Below, one piece after another: positions 14,101 to 28,300 of a stretch of 64,000 nucleotides of DNA. The translations under genes were made by a program, and so were the position numbers. Position 1 is the first letter of the stretch. Every line of letters starts with the position of its first letter. A model generated the notes under the pieces. That model searched no databases, was not told where the DNA came from, and worked only from the letters and a program-made list of their open reading frames with translations. The stretch is from Patella vulgata (lineage: Eukaryota; Mollusca; Gastropoda; Patellidae). The stretch covers positions 75,537,839 through 75,601,838 of the forward strand of contig NC_065883.2 in NCBI RefSeq assembly GCF_932274485.2. Direction: 5' to 3'.

Positions 14101-17100
14101 TGTTCTTCTTTATCAATCATACATGATGGACATACACTCTTTTCTAAGTCAGCTTTCATTTCTTCTGTTAACTGACGTAAATGGACAAATTTTGGAAGAA
14201 ATGCGACTCCTGGTATGCCGCCGTGACGCCACAGGAACGTCATGACGTCATAGTGACATAACGTCGCCATTTTGGGACTCGTTGGTACCGACTTTATATC
14301 TGTCTGCAATACATTTATGGTGTCTAAATCCAATAATTTTGGAAATATTCGCGATTTTGGCCAGCTGCCGCCTTTTGGATTTGACTTCGCTCCTCATCCT
14401 TATTTGGACTTCCCAGTTTGGTAAATTTACTTTTGCTTACTTAAGGACATTACCTTAAGCAATTTGTTCCACGTTCCAGCTGTAGATTGACCAGACTAAT
14501 AATGTATGTTATTGTAAATGAACTTTACCGAGCTATCCTCTGTTTCCACATTCTCATTAGTATTCAGAAACAAGGCTTTGATATCCTTCTCTGTGTTAAC
14601 ATTCCTCATAGTATTCCAAAATAAGTCTTTTTTCAGACGTCCATACTTGTCATCCTCTCCTGATAAACAAACAGTAGAGATATCGACTCATATTACAATA
14701 GCTTCCTCGACAGCTGTGCTATGGTGTAGTCTTAGATCGAATTCCAACTGTCATGGGATCTTTTACGTGCACGCCAATGTGTACACGTGATATCTTAAGC
14801 CTCAGAGGGAACCACTCCGTAAAAACCCGATGAACTTTCCCGGCCAACACCGGGATCGAACAATGGACTTTTAGTAAAGCAAGCTAACGTCTTACTTACT
14901 CACTTTAATGCTTTACCAAAACTTATTAACAATCTTGGAGGGTTGGATGGCCGAATGTTTAGCACGTACGCGCTGCGCTGTATCATACGGCCTGTCATTG
15001 AGTCAACTGGCGGGGTTTCGATTCCCCGGTTGTACGTGACAAGGAGTAGGGTCGCCTGTCCAACCTCGTGGTTTTTCTCAGGGTCCTCCGGTTTCCTCCT
15101 ACCGCTAAAGACTCCGACGAACAAGTGAATTGTTGAAATAAAATTGAACCATGTGTTGGTCCCGAAATGACCTAGTTTGTGTCGAATGGACGTTAAACAA
15201 CATCTCACTCTCTCTCTCTATCTCTCTCTCTCTGAACAATTTTACGAAAGAAACAAACATATACATAACAATACAACATACCTTCAGCAATACGACTGTA
15301 AATAGCCTTTGCTAGACCGAATTCAACAGGAATCTCTTTTTTCAATTGGAAGACTTCTATGTTCTTCCAGTGTTCGGAGATATTTAAAATCAGCTCCACC
15401 TTGCTTTCGGTTTCCTTCCAACGGTTAGGTTTTTTATCTTTCCCCTTCTCATTGTTTTCTTTCTCATATTGTTCCTCAATTTGTTTAGCCACTGCTTCTT
15501 TTCTAAGTCGAAAAAGTAAAGATAGGAGAACAAGATATCATATCTTCCACAATCTATAAACACCATTCAACTGTTTCCATCTTCTAAATGATTTAGCATT
15601 ATAAAATGTCATAGGAGTTATTTGTATTTTTAGTTACATTAAACGGTATATTTAAAGTAGTCAAGTCTCTAGCTCAATATCATCCACAGTTTTCGACATT
15701 GCAAACACGACTTATTTGTCAGTTAAATCAACATTGATGTTATCTTATCGTGAAAAGGCGGCGCTCTGATATCCAATACTTACGACAAAATTAACATTTT
15801 AAAATTGGCACACGAATCGCGTGCCAGGTTGCTTTCGAGTGCCATTTGTAATGAAGCGGCTCAGTGAATGAGGCTAAACATACCCCGCCGGAGAATACTA
15901 CCGGGGTATACGCCAAAGACTGCCATTCAATTTGGACTCTAGGCGTATTTCTCCGAACACAACAGTCACAGACTGTCAACATTTTATATAATTTAATTAG
16001 CCCCCCCCCCCTCAATATATATTTCACGGCTACGCCTCTGGACCGGGGTTTCGCGTCCATGTTGTACCGGTAATGCTACAGTACTCTGTGGACATACTGG
16101 TTTCGAGCGCAATCTGTAACAAGCCAACAGTGAGGCTAGTGTCCCCCACCGACATCCCAAAATGAATAGATGACACATTTTGATTAATTGCACATTTTTC
16201 TTTTTCAAAAGTAGTGAGCAATCAAACCGATTATATATACTTAGTCTAAGCATAAAATGTTCACAATGAAACCCAGTCAAAAATTCTAAGCACATGGTAG
16301 TAAAAACTATACACTAAGTTTCATAGTTTCACCACTCTCTATCAGTTAGAACCAAAGTTATCTTGTCTCAAAGCATCAAACAATTAAATTGCATAGCTCT
16401 GTGTAGTTTCAGTAAGGAATATTAATCAGATTGCTTATCTCTGCTCATCTTCGAACTCAAATTGCTTATAAATCTGCTTACTTTGAGCAGAAAATGTTCA
16501 TTATCGAGCTTAGTCAAAGTCAAAGTACTGGTGTAATCAAACTATACACCAAGTTTCATCACTCTCACTTAATTAGAACTAAAGTTATCGTGTCCCAAAT
16601 CATCAACCAATCAAATTGCTTATCGCTGCTTACCCGTAGCAGAAAGTATTCATCTTGGAACTCCATCATGTTCAAGTTTGAACATTCTAGCTCCCCTGAT
16701 TTCTTCGAAAGACAAGATATATCAGAAGTGCAACAGTGATTCAGAAGCGCCAAATAATATTTCGTTTATCTTGGACTGTTGGCGTATATCACCGAAAATA
16801 ATTGATCAGAAAGTACTATAAAATGTACATTAATATGTACGTTTAGACACATTTTTGTCTATTTTCAGTTTCCACAGAACAGAGCTATTCTTTAATCTAG
16901 TCATGACTAGTCCTTGATAATGGCACTTACTCTTGGTTGATCGTGCCACACGTCTATCAAAGTCTTGAGATTTGATGTGCTATCAATCCGCTGCAAGTCG
17001 TGGGCGTTTTTTGTGTGTTTACACAACATAAAATACCCACATACGACTGAACCAAAACTGTGCGCCTGATGGCACGATCTTGGGTAATCGCAACTCGAAT

Positions 17101-20100
17101 ATGACGAGAGAATTATGTTTCAAGGTGGCCGAAGGACTTTGGTAAAGTTTAAACAGAGAACACATAAAAACTACGACATACTTATCATTTGTGATGCCAC
17201 TTTGACAATCCCGAACTGCAGAGGCTAAAATATCAGCAACTCCACCAAAACCCTACACCCCCCGAAAAAGAAAAAAAAAGAAAATTAAATCTATGTTACC
17301 CCTTGTACAAACACATCGCACGAAAATCATTGTCAGCCACAAGGGTTAGTCTAAAACTTCAGATATACACAGGTTTTTTATGTATACTTTAGTCAGATAT
17401 GATCAAACTAGAGATTCATAAGAAGGCTGAAGATTAATCGATCAAATTAAGAAAAATAATTGAGGTAATATCAGTTACAAGGATTTCTTTTTGGAAAACA
17501 GCATCATAGTCGTCAAACCACTTTTGTCATTTCTATGTTCAATCGTCTTTTGCTGGGGTTGTAGAATTACTAGATCTGTGTACTGATCTTTTCCAATCTG
17601 GTTAAAACACAGATCCTATTTCCTTTCGTTTTTATAGTTTAAAATTTAGCTTTACTTGTCTTTACTACACTAGGATCTGGAGGAGTTGTTATCGTTGACG
17701 TGTTCTAAATGATGTGAGAGATTGGCCAATGAAACGGTCTGTTACGGCGGGCTTTAGGCGTGTTTGGTACGGAACTGTGGGTAAAAACCGAGGTCTCATG
17801 TACACATTGGCGTGCACGTAACAGAATCATTGACAGTTGGAATTCGAAATAAGGGTAGGCCATAGCGCCGCTGTTCTGCCAAACCTTCCCTTATAGCACA
17901 ATAGATGGCGTATGTCCATCTTCATTAGCCCAGTAGAGATACAACAGTAGGACATTAAACACCATTTCATTTCATGTACATCTTTCTCAATTATACGTTA
18001 AAGACACGTGTGTGTGTGTGGGGGGGGGGGGGACTTAACCCAAGACAATGTGGTCCGATGCGCACCACTAAATTGAGATATGTTGGACATAAACTGCGAC
18101 CACTACATTGTCCACAAACAAACGTGAACGCAAGTCCAGTCGTCCGGATGGACAGACATGGTCGTCAACAAAATACGTCCACAGGAAAATGTTGGCGTAT
18201 ACAAATCCCCCGATCAGTCCATTGGGTACATTCTATGAACGAAAAGCCGAAAATGGTAGACATCTTGGGGAACTGAACTGACTAACGGGATTTTCTTAAT
18301 AAACGACCTTAAAATGACACTCATGCAAATGTAAGTGCTTGTATCCAAATTCGAAAGATTTGTTTTAAAAACGTAGCTGCCTTACTAAATGGGACAGTGA
18401 ACAGAACTTATTTCAATTAATCTTAAAATAAACATTAAAATGTCAAATGATAACTATATAGGCGTACGGGTTCGATGACATTTTGGGAACAGAACCCGAA
18501 ATTCCCGAAAAATTTCAGGTTACAGGCGCCCGTCTCCTGGGAGGGCAGAGCTTACCGTGTAAGGACCCCCAAGAACATTTTGGAAAATTTGAAGACCGCA
18601 AGCGCGTTTCCTGCTATTCTAGCCAGTGGATACAACAACTTCAAAGTCGTCTAAAATAGCCTAATTAAGATGGCAGACTGGAATTCCCATTCAATGGAAT
18701 TTATAGTCCATAGAGACAGTACCGTCGGGAGAACATTTTGAAAATTTAAACGCCGCAAATACGTTTTTCTGCTATTCCAGCAACTTCAGTATGGTCCAAT
18801 ATAGCCTACCTTATAGGTGGCTGACCTGAATCCCAAACAATCAATCAATCGTCATGGCAGTCATAATAAAATAAAACCAAGTACGAACAATCCAAACAAT
18901 TAGATAAAATTCGAAGTCCTAAAAAAACGGTATAGGCGAAATAGTGTAATATGGCAAAATAGTGTAATCAGCATATGGACTGTTTACCCTGTACAAAATA
19001 GGCAACGTGAAGTTGGCACGTTATTCGGGATTCGGGATTCGCGAATCCCGAATACCGTGCTGGTTCGTTATTCGGGATTCGCCAATAACGAATAACGAAT
19101 AACAAGCCAGCACGTTATTCGGGATTCGGGATTCGCAACTAAAACAAAACGACCTACGTTGCATCCGACCATTTCCTCTCTACCCCCGACCGTAGGGGTA
19201 AGTGAACGGTGGGTGACTGACTAACAAGGAGACGACCGTTTGTCGAGCGACTAGGTTGTTGTCTGGTTTGTTGACGTGCACGGGGCAGTCCTCTCCTGAA
19301 CTCACCTGTTGTATTGCCGAATCCCGAATAACGTGCTGGCTCGTTATTCGTTATTGGCGAATCCCGAATAACGAGCCAGCACGTTATTCGGGATTCGGGA
19401 TTCGGGATTCGCCTCTAAAACAGAACGACCTACGTTGCATCCGACCATTTCCTCTCTACCCCTCGGGGGGAGGTGGCCGAATGTTCGAGCACGCGCACGC
19501 TGTATCATTAAGCCTGTCATTGAGTCAACTTGCGTGGTTTCGAATCCCCGGTTGTACGTGGCAAGGAATAGGGTCGTCTGTCTAACCTCGTGGGTTTTCT
19601 CCGGGTCCTCCGATTTCCACCCACTGCTAAAGACCCCTACGAGCAAGCGAATTATTGAAATAAAATTAAAACTATATGTTAGTCTCGAAATGACCTAGTT
19701 TGTGTCGAGTGGACGTTAAACCCCATTTTTCTGTTGTATTGCCGAATCCCGAATCCCGTGCTGGCTCGTTATTCGAGATTCGCCAATAACGAATAACGAG
19801 CCAGCACGTTATTCGGGATTCGGGATTCGCCTCTAAAACAGAACGACCTACGTTGCATCCGACCATTCCCTCTCTACCCCGACCGTAGGGGTAAGTGAAC
19901 TTTGGGTGACCGACTAAAAAGGAGACGACCGTTTGTCGAGCGAATAGGGTGTTGGCTGGTTTTTTGACGTGCACGGGGCGGTCCTCTCCTGGACTCACCT
20001 GTGTTGCCGAATCCCGAAAAACGTGCTGGCTCGTTATTCGGGATTCGCCAATAACGAATAACGAGCCAGCACGTTATTCGGGATTCAGGATTGGGATTCG

Positions 20101-20356
20101 TGATTCGCCACTAAAACTGAACGACCTACGTTGCATCTGACCATTTCCTCTACTTCCGGGGGGAGGTGGCCGAATGTTCAAACAACTTGCGTGGTTTCGA
20201 ATCCCAGGTTGTACGTGGCAAGGAGTAGGGTCGCCTGTCCACCCACTGCTAAAGAACCCTGCGAGCAGGCGAATTATTGAAATAAAATTAAAACTATATG
20301 TTAGTCTCGAAATGACCTAGTTTGTGTCGAGTGGACGTTGCACCCCATTTCTCTCT

Positions 20357-20398
<42 letters not shown>

Positions 20399-22257
20399 CC
20401 CCGACCGTAGGGGTAAGTGAACGTTGGGTGACCGACTAACAAGGAGACGACCGTTTGTTGAGCGAATAGTGTGTTGGCTGGTTTGTTGGCGTGCACGGGG
20501 CAGTCATCTCCAGCAATCACCTGTTGTATTGCCGAATCCCGAATCCCGAATCCCGTGCTGGCTCGTTATTCGGGATTCGCCAATAACGAATAACAAGCCA
20601 GCACGTTATTCGGGATTCGTGATTCGCCACTAAAACTGAACGACCTACGTTGCATCCGACCATTTCCTCTCTCCTTCCGATGGAGGTAGGTACGCGCTGT
20701 ATCATTAAGCCTGTCATTGAGTCAACTTGCGTGGTTTCGAATCCCCGGTTGTACGTGGCAAGGAGTAGGGTCGCCTGTCCAACCTCGTGGGTTTTCTCTG
20801 GGTCCTCCGGTTTCCACCCACTGCTAAAGACCCCTATTGGGTGTCGGATGGGTTTTTGGCGTGCACGGGGCAGTCATCTCCAGCAATCACCTGTTATTTT
20901 GCCGAATCCCGAATCCCGTGCTGGCTCGTAGGGGTAAGTGAACGTTGGGTGACCGACTAACAAGGAGACGACCGTTTGTCGAGCGAATAGGGTGTTGGCT
21001 GGTTTGTTGCAGCCCTCTCCTGAACGGTCGTCTCCTTGTTAGTCGGTCACCCAAAGTTCACTTACCCCTGGGGATCACGTGGCTAAGTGGGTAAGACGCT
21101 AGCTCGCTAGCCTGGAGGTCGGGTGTTCGATCCCTGCATTGGCCGAGAAAGTTCATCCAGATTTTCCGGCGTGGTTCTCCCTTGTCAGTGAGGGGCTGAC
21201 AAGGAAAGCTGTCTAGTCGTTCGGATGGGACGAAAAACCGAGGTCCCGTGTACACATTGGCGTGCACGTAAAAGATCCCTTGGCAGTTGGAATTCGATAT
21301 AAGAGTAGGCCGTAGTGCCGATGTCCGGGCAAAATTTCCCTCATAGCACACTGTATGGCGTATGCCCGTCTTCATTAGCCCAGGTTAGGAGCAGAACAGT
21401 AGGACGTTAAACTCAATTTCATTTCATTTCATTTCACTTACCCCTACGGTCGGGGGTAGAGAGGAAATAGTCGGATGCAACGTAGGTCGTTCTGTTTTAG
21501 TCCCGAATCCCGAATAACGTGCTGGCTCGTTATTCGTTATTGGCGAATCCCGAATAACGAGCCAGCACGGGATTCGGGATTCGGGATTCGGCAATATAAC
21601 AGGTGATTGCTGGAGATGACTGCCTCGTGCACGCCAACAAACTAGCCAACACCCTATTCGCTCAACAAACGGTCGTTTCCTTGTTAGTCGGTCACCCAAC
21701 GTCCCACTTACCCCTACGGTCGGGGGTAGAGAGAGAGAGAAAAAAAAAATGGGGTTTAACGTCAACTCGACACAAAATAGGTCATTTCGAGACTAACATA
21801 TAGTTTTAATTTTATTTCAATAATTCGCTTGCTCGTAGGGGTCCTTAGCAGTAGGTGGTAACCGGAGGACCCGGAGAAAACCCACGAGGTTGGACAGGCG
21901 ACCCTACTCTCCTTGTCACGTACAACCGGGGATTCGAAACCACTTAAGTTGACTCAATGACAGGCTTAATGATACAGCGCGCACGTGCTTGAACATTCGG
22001 CTATCCCCCACCCCCCCCACCCCCGGAAGTAGAGAGAAAATGGTCGGATGCAACGTAGGTCGTTATTTGTTATTGGCGAATCCGGAATAACGAGCCAGCA
22101 CGGGATTCAGGATTCGGGATTCGGCAATACAACAGGTGATTGCTGGAGATGACTGCCCCGTGCACGCCAACAAACCAGCCAACACCCTATTCGCCCAACA
22201 AACGGTCGTCTCCTTGTTAGTCGGTCACCCAACGTTCACTTACCCCTACGGTCGGGG

Positions 22258-22330
<73 letters not shown>

Positions 22331-25300
22331 TGAGGTTTAACGCCGACTCGACACAAACTAGGTCATTTCGAGACTAACATATAGTTTTAATTTTATTTCA
22401 ATAATTCGCTTGCTCGTAGGGGTCTTTAGCAGTGGGTGGAAACCGGAGGACCCGGAGAAAACCCACGAGGTGGGACAGGCGATCCTACTCCTTGCACGTA
22501 CAACCGGGGATTCGAAACTACGCAAGTTGACTCAATGGCAGGCTTAATGATACCGCGCGCACGAGCTTGAACATTCGCCCCCCCCCCCCCACCAACCCGG
22601 AAGTAGAGAGGAAATGGTCGGATGCAACGTAGGTCGTTCAGTTTTAGTGGCGAATCCCGAATCCCGAATAACGTGATGGCTCGTTATTCGCGAATCACGA
22701 ATAACGAATAACGAGCCAGCACGTTATTCGGGATTCGGGATTCGGCAATACAACAGGTGAGTTCAGGAGAGGACTGCCCGGTGCATGTCAACAAACCAGC
22801 CAACACCCTAGTCGCTCGACATACGGTCGTCTCCTTGTTAGTCGGTCACCCAACGTTCTCTTACCCCTACTGTCGGCGGTAGAGAGAAAATGGTCGGATG
22901 CAACGTAGGTCGTTCTATTTTAGTGGCGAATCCCGAATCCCGAATAACGTGCTGGCTCGTTATTCGTTATTGGCGAATCCCGAATAACGAGCCAGCACGG
23001 TATTTGGGATTCGCGAATCCCGAATCCCGAATAACGTGCCAACTTCACGTTGCCCAAAAGACACGACAAACAGTGGTAACGGGTGCCCGGAAGAGTAAAT
23101 CGATGCTCAAAAAAAGTAGAGAGACTCCAGATAAACTGTTTTAATCCATAGACAATTCCGTACAAATTCATGATATTCAATGAAAAGTAAAGCAAATTTA
23201 GTATTTTATTAGATTTCGGGCACTTTACCGGTCTGCCCGAAAAGTCAGATTGCCCGAGGCCCCTCCGCCCCCCCCCCCTCGCTAATATACCTGTATAATC
23301 TTTTTAAAAACACTTATATGGATATACTACTTCTGAATTTATTAACATGCTAGGTTTCGATACACATACAGATATCGTTATCAAGCAAATAATGATATTT
23401 AAAAATGTGGTGCAATATATAGATAATAATTTGAAACCATATAACAGATCAATCATTAATTAAGAATTAACAAGATGAGAGAAGTAATAACAATTACAAA
23501 GGATTAACAGGATGAAGGACTGTAATGTATTGATAACAATTAGAAACGAGATGAATTTATCAGTTAAAACTAATTATAATAAGAGATTAACGAGATGGGG
23601 GGGGGGGTCCATCAAATGGGCACAAAACAAGACCCAACTTTTCTAGAGTAAAATTTTGCGTAGAATACAATGCCGAGTGGTAATCAGTCCGCCGTTCGGA
23701 CGTTTTCGAGATATTCGGGGTCAAAGGTCAAATGAGTTCATTTGCACTGAATGTGAATGCGCAGTCATTCTTGTATTATTGAAAGAAGCTGAAAATGATC
23801 GAAAGTAATCACACTTTCAATAAAAATGTAAACTTGCTAAATTCACCTTTAGTCTTAGTGACCATGGAGGTCAAAAGGAAGATTTAAAGAAATAAAATGT
23901 CAACGTAAAATATAAAGATAGGTTGCCAGGCAACGAAACATACGCCCACAGCAGCTAAATCGCCCGGGCAGTCAACAAGAGTTGTCGCATATTTTTACTT
24001 TTTCGGTAATGAAACATTTATAATATACTAAAATCTGATTAAGAGCAACAACTCAGAAAACCATTAGAATTTGTTTGGTTTTTATAAAGTTCCGCCCCAT
24101 GCTTGCTAACGTTTTGTATACAAAACTTTTAATACTGTATCATGAATTTAGCTGTTCCAAGTCATAAAAATTCATTGAAAATCAATATACTTGTTCGCCT
24201 CAAGATCTTAAACTCTGTGTATCAATCTGAAGTCAATCAGATATTAACTTTGGCCTCTAGGGCGTCCACAAGATTTTTCGAAGTGATCAAGGGCCATAAC
24301 TTTGGCAGTAATTATCAGAAATCTTTGAAAATCAATAGGATTCTTCACCTCGTGACCTCAAACACTGTGTATAAATTTAAAGTCAATGAGAATAACTTTA
24401 GCCTTTAGAGCATCCACAAGGTTTTTTGAAGTGATCAAGGGCCATAACTCTGGCAGTAATTATCGAAAATCACTGAAAATGAATAGACTTCTTCGTCTCA
24501 TGACCTTAAACACTGTGTATAAATTTAAAGTCAATCGGATATTAACTTTAGACTCTAGAGCGTACACAAGATTTTTTGAAGTGATCAAGGGCCATAACTC
24601 TGGCAGTAATTATCGGAAATCGCTGAAAATCAATAGACTTCTTCGTCTCATGACCTTAAACACTGTGTATAAATTTAAAGTCAATCGGATATTAACTTTA
24701 GACTCTAAAGCGTACACAAGATTTTTTGAAGTGATCAAGGGCCATAACTCTGGCAGTAATTATCAGAAATCGCTGAAAATCAATAAGCTTCTTCGTCTCA
24801 TGACCTTAAACACTGTAGATAAATTTAAAGCCAATCGGATATTAACTTTGGCCTCTAGAGCGTCCACAAGATTTTTGAAGTGATCAAGGGCCATAACTCT
24901 GGCAGTAATTTTTGGAAATCGCTGAAAATCAATAGGATTCTTCGTCTCATGGCCTTAAACACTGTATATAAATTTAAAGTCAATCAGATATTAACTGTAG
25001 CCTCTAGAGCGTCCACAAGCAATTGTGGACGCCGGACCGACGGACGGACGGACGGGCGGACGGGGGCGACGACAATATACGACCACATTTCAATGTGGGC
25101 GTATAAAAACTAAAGCGAAACCTGTTCTAATTAATAACAGGAACATTTAAAATTTATCTTTAGGTGGTCTTAGCACGGTACTTTTACTTTGGAACGTCGA
25201 AAATGATCTTGCATAACGGAATCAACACACTTTGAAACCTGTTTCAAAATTTGTAAAAACTGTCAAATCGAAATCTCTCCGATTTATTTTCACAACGATT

Positions 25301-28300
25301 GTTATAAATAATGTTACTAGTTATCTGAAAAACAATTGAATAGTTTCAGTGTTGGACTCCAGCCTGCAGACCGCGTGGATTTCTGAGAATCTCAGTGTAG
25401 GAAAACCGACGTTAATCTGTGACGGGAAAACACGTATCTGACGACGAGATTAAAAATTTGCAATTTTTTTATGAAATTTTATGAATTTCGCCGGAACATG
25501 AACGCAGATAAACCGACGAATGCATTGTACATAGTAGTTCACAGGATATATATGTCATATTTGTAAATGTTAGCGGGGAAAATTTTGGCAGGCTTTGTGA
25601 CGCGGCCTGGGGGCTGGAGTCCAGCCATGAGACTATTCAATTGTTTTTTTTTTCAGACAACTAGTATCATTATGTATAGTCTTCGTTGTTAAACTAATTC
25701 GGAGAGATTTTGATTTAACAGTTTTTATGTGTTTTTGAAACAGGTTCCGAAGCGTTTTGGTTCTGTTATGCAAGATCATTTTCGACGTTCCAAAGTAAAA
25801 GTTCGGTGCTAAGACCACCTAAAGATACATTTTAAATGTTCCTGTTATTAATTAGAACAGGTTTCGCTTTAGTTTTTATATTTTACGCTAACATTAAATT
25901 ACTTTAAATCTTCCTAGTGCTAAAACGGAAAATGTGACCTTTTGACATCTGGGGTCACAAAGAACAAAGGTAAATTTAACAAGTTTACATTTTCATTGAA
26001 AGTGTGATTACTCTCGATGATTTTCAGTATATTTTCATGATACAAGAATGACCGCGCATTCACTTTCAGTGCAAATGAATCCATTCGACCTTTGACTCCG
26101 AATATCTCGAAAAAAACGCACCAACGGCGGACTGATTACCACTCGGCATCGTATTCTACGCACAATTTTACTCTAGAAAAGTTAGGTCTGGTTTTGTGCC
26201 CATTTGATGGACACCCCCCGCGCTGAGCCTCCAGACTATACCTGTATACTCACTACATATATTGTAAGTTTAAATAAAAATCGGATAAAAACTTTGACCT
26301 CCATATTGTCCACATTCATGGGTGGTCGAATGTCCAGAGGTTCGTACAGGCATATACATGCGACAGCATAATACGTGGACGAAAAGCCGACAATTGCAGC
26401 CATCTTGAAAATGACGGCCATTTTTAAATTCCAGTGGCTAACGGGGTTGTTTTGATAAATGACCCTAAACGTACTTATATCCAATTGAAAGATGTTTACA
26501 ATCAGTTTCACCACTAAATGTGACTTTGAATGTTAATAAACACGTACTTAGTTCCATTAAACTAAGTTTCAAAATGTCAAATGAGAACTATTTGACTGGA
26601 AGGAAAAGTATTCCATACCTCTATGATCACTACTGGTGTTGGATTATCTTGATTTACAGCATCATATAATGATTCCAACTCTTCCAATTGACCTTCTATT
26701 ACTAATATAACCGCTGGTTTATGGCCAAAATCAAACTCCTCTGTAAAATATAATCAAATGAAATGAAATGAGGTTTAACGTCCTACTGTTCTGCTCCCAC
26801 TGTGCTAATGAAGGCGGGCATACGCCATACAGTGTGCTATGAGGGACTTTTTCCCCGGACAGCGGCGCTATATCGAATTCTAACTGTCAAGGGTTCTTTT
26901 ACGTGCTCGCCAACATATACATAGGACATCTGTTTTCTGAACGACTAAAGGGCATTTTCTTTAAATGGTCTTTAAAGATGTAATTTTAGAATAAAATAAA
27001 ATATATTACACCTTCACCAGTCTGATTAAAGCACAGAACCTATTTCGTTTATTGTATAGTTGAAAATTTCGTTTTACTTGTTTTCACTACACCTGTAGCA
27101 ATATAGTCGTTGTGACATTGTTTATAAATTTATAGGCAAGGAATGGAGGAATAAGATTATATTTCTTTAATTAATATCTTTGGCAAGTTGGTATATTCAC
27201 ATTTGTAGTGTGCACTATAAATGACATATTGTTATATAAAAAAGAGTTATTTAGCCAAAACATGTGTCTATAAAGGGGGATTACGTGGCTAAGTGGGTAA
27301 GACGCTTGCTCGCTAGCCTGGAGGTCGTGTGTTCGATCCCTGCATTGGCCGAGAAAGTTCATCCAGATTTTCGGGCGTGGTTTCCCCTTGTTAGTGATGC
27401 AGGATGGAGGGTCTGACAAGGACAGCTGTCTAGTCGTTCGGATGTACGAAAAACTGAGGTCCCGTGTACACATTGGCGTGTACGTAAAAGATCCCTTGGC
27501 AGTTGGAATTCGATATAAGAGTAGGCCGTAGCGCCGCTGCCCGGGCAAAATTTCCCTCATAGCACACTGTATGGTGTATGCCCGTCTTCATTAGCCCAGG
27601 TCTATAAAATACCACGAGGTAACACGTGAGTGGAATTATTCTAATTGCATCATTTGGCTTAATTTAACCAATCATATCGTTAATTGCACAGGTTCAGGGC
27701 CATGATCACACTTGTTTGTGCATGATATCCATAAGTCTTATAAACGAAATCATATTAAACTTTTAAGTCAGACTTCCATTAGATTCCAGAGAGGTTCCAT
27801 CTGAGTTCCTAGACAGCCGCGAGGCTGGCTAGGGTGGAGAAATGGTTTTAGCCAGTATTGTAATCTCTATGCTTGTATACACGTATTCGGCTATGCTATA
27901 TAAAATGTAGAAGCGAACTGTTGCATTGTTATTCCTGGTAAGACAAACGTCTTAATAAAACAGTAAGAAGTAAATACACAACGTGCAGCAGAAGTAAAGA
28001 CAGAGACAAATTCTAGACGATCACAAGGCTACAGAAATATGTAGTAAGAAAAGATGCATGGGTCGTATGTAGGATGTGGCGACCGGTTTTTAGGATCGCC
28101 CGCTCTCCACGTCAGACAAGAGACCTATGGTGCTACACACCAGGATTTGGAAAGGTTGTTAAATAACTCTCGTGATGATTGATATGACGGATTAGCCAAT
28201 CAATGGTCTATTCAGACGTCAGGCGGGTTCTTACCGTGTGAGACACGGAACTGTGGGTAGATATTTGATAGGTTAATCGAATGACTGACGTCATAGGTCA

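Larger units (their letters stand above)
19001..23054. mobile_element. 4-kb palindromic DNA element with GGGATTCG-type terminal inverted repeats
   Basis: The left end GGCAACGTGAAGTTGGCACG continues as GTTATTCGGGATTCGGGATT; the right end is its reverse complement with few mismatches for over 100 bp. The two halves are inverted copies of each other: GTGAACGTTGGGTGACCGAC and SINE-B (+) on the left, their reverse complements and SINE-B (-) on the right. The switch lies near 21020. Inner modules repeat TTCGGGATTCGCCAATAACG and its complement many times. No transposase ORF is visible. Flanks ACAAAATA and CAAAAGAC may be a worn target duplication. It lies within TRPM intron 7. Confidence 0.85.

Noticed and set aside
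14065-14335. Extra TRPM exon
   Set aside because: Exons 10 and 11 join in frame without it and no matching splice sites were found; kept only as an unassigned ORF.
21066-21140. tRNA gene
   Set aside because: The A and B boxes belong to the SINE-A head: the same block recurs many times, always followed by the SINE body, and a cloverleaf acceptor stem does not close. The same holds for SINE-B heads (for example 43922 and 37080).
24142-25113. Overlapping open frames with repeated 48-residue text
   Set aside because: They are translations of the pearl core tandem repeat (about 145 bp unit) and run into the (GGAC)n tract; no splice or start context.
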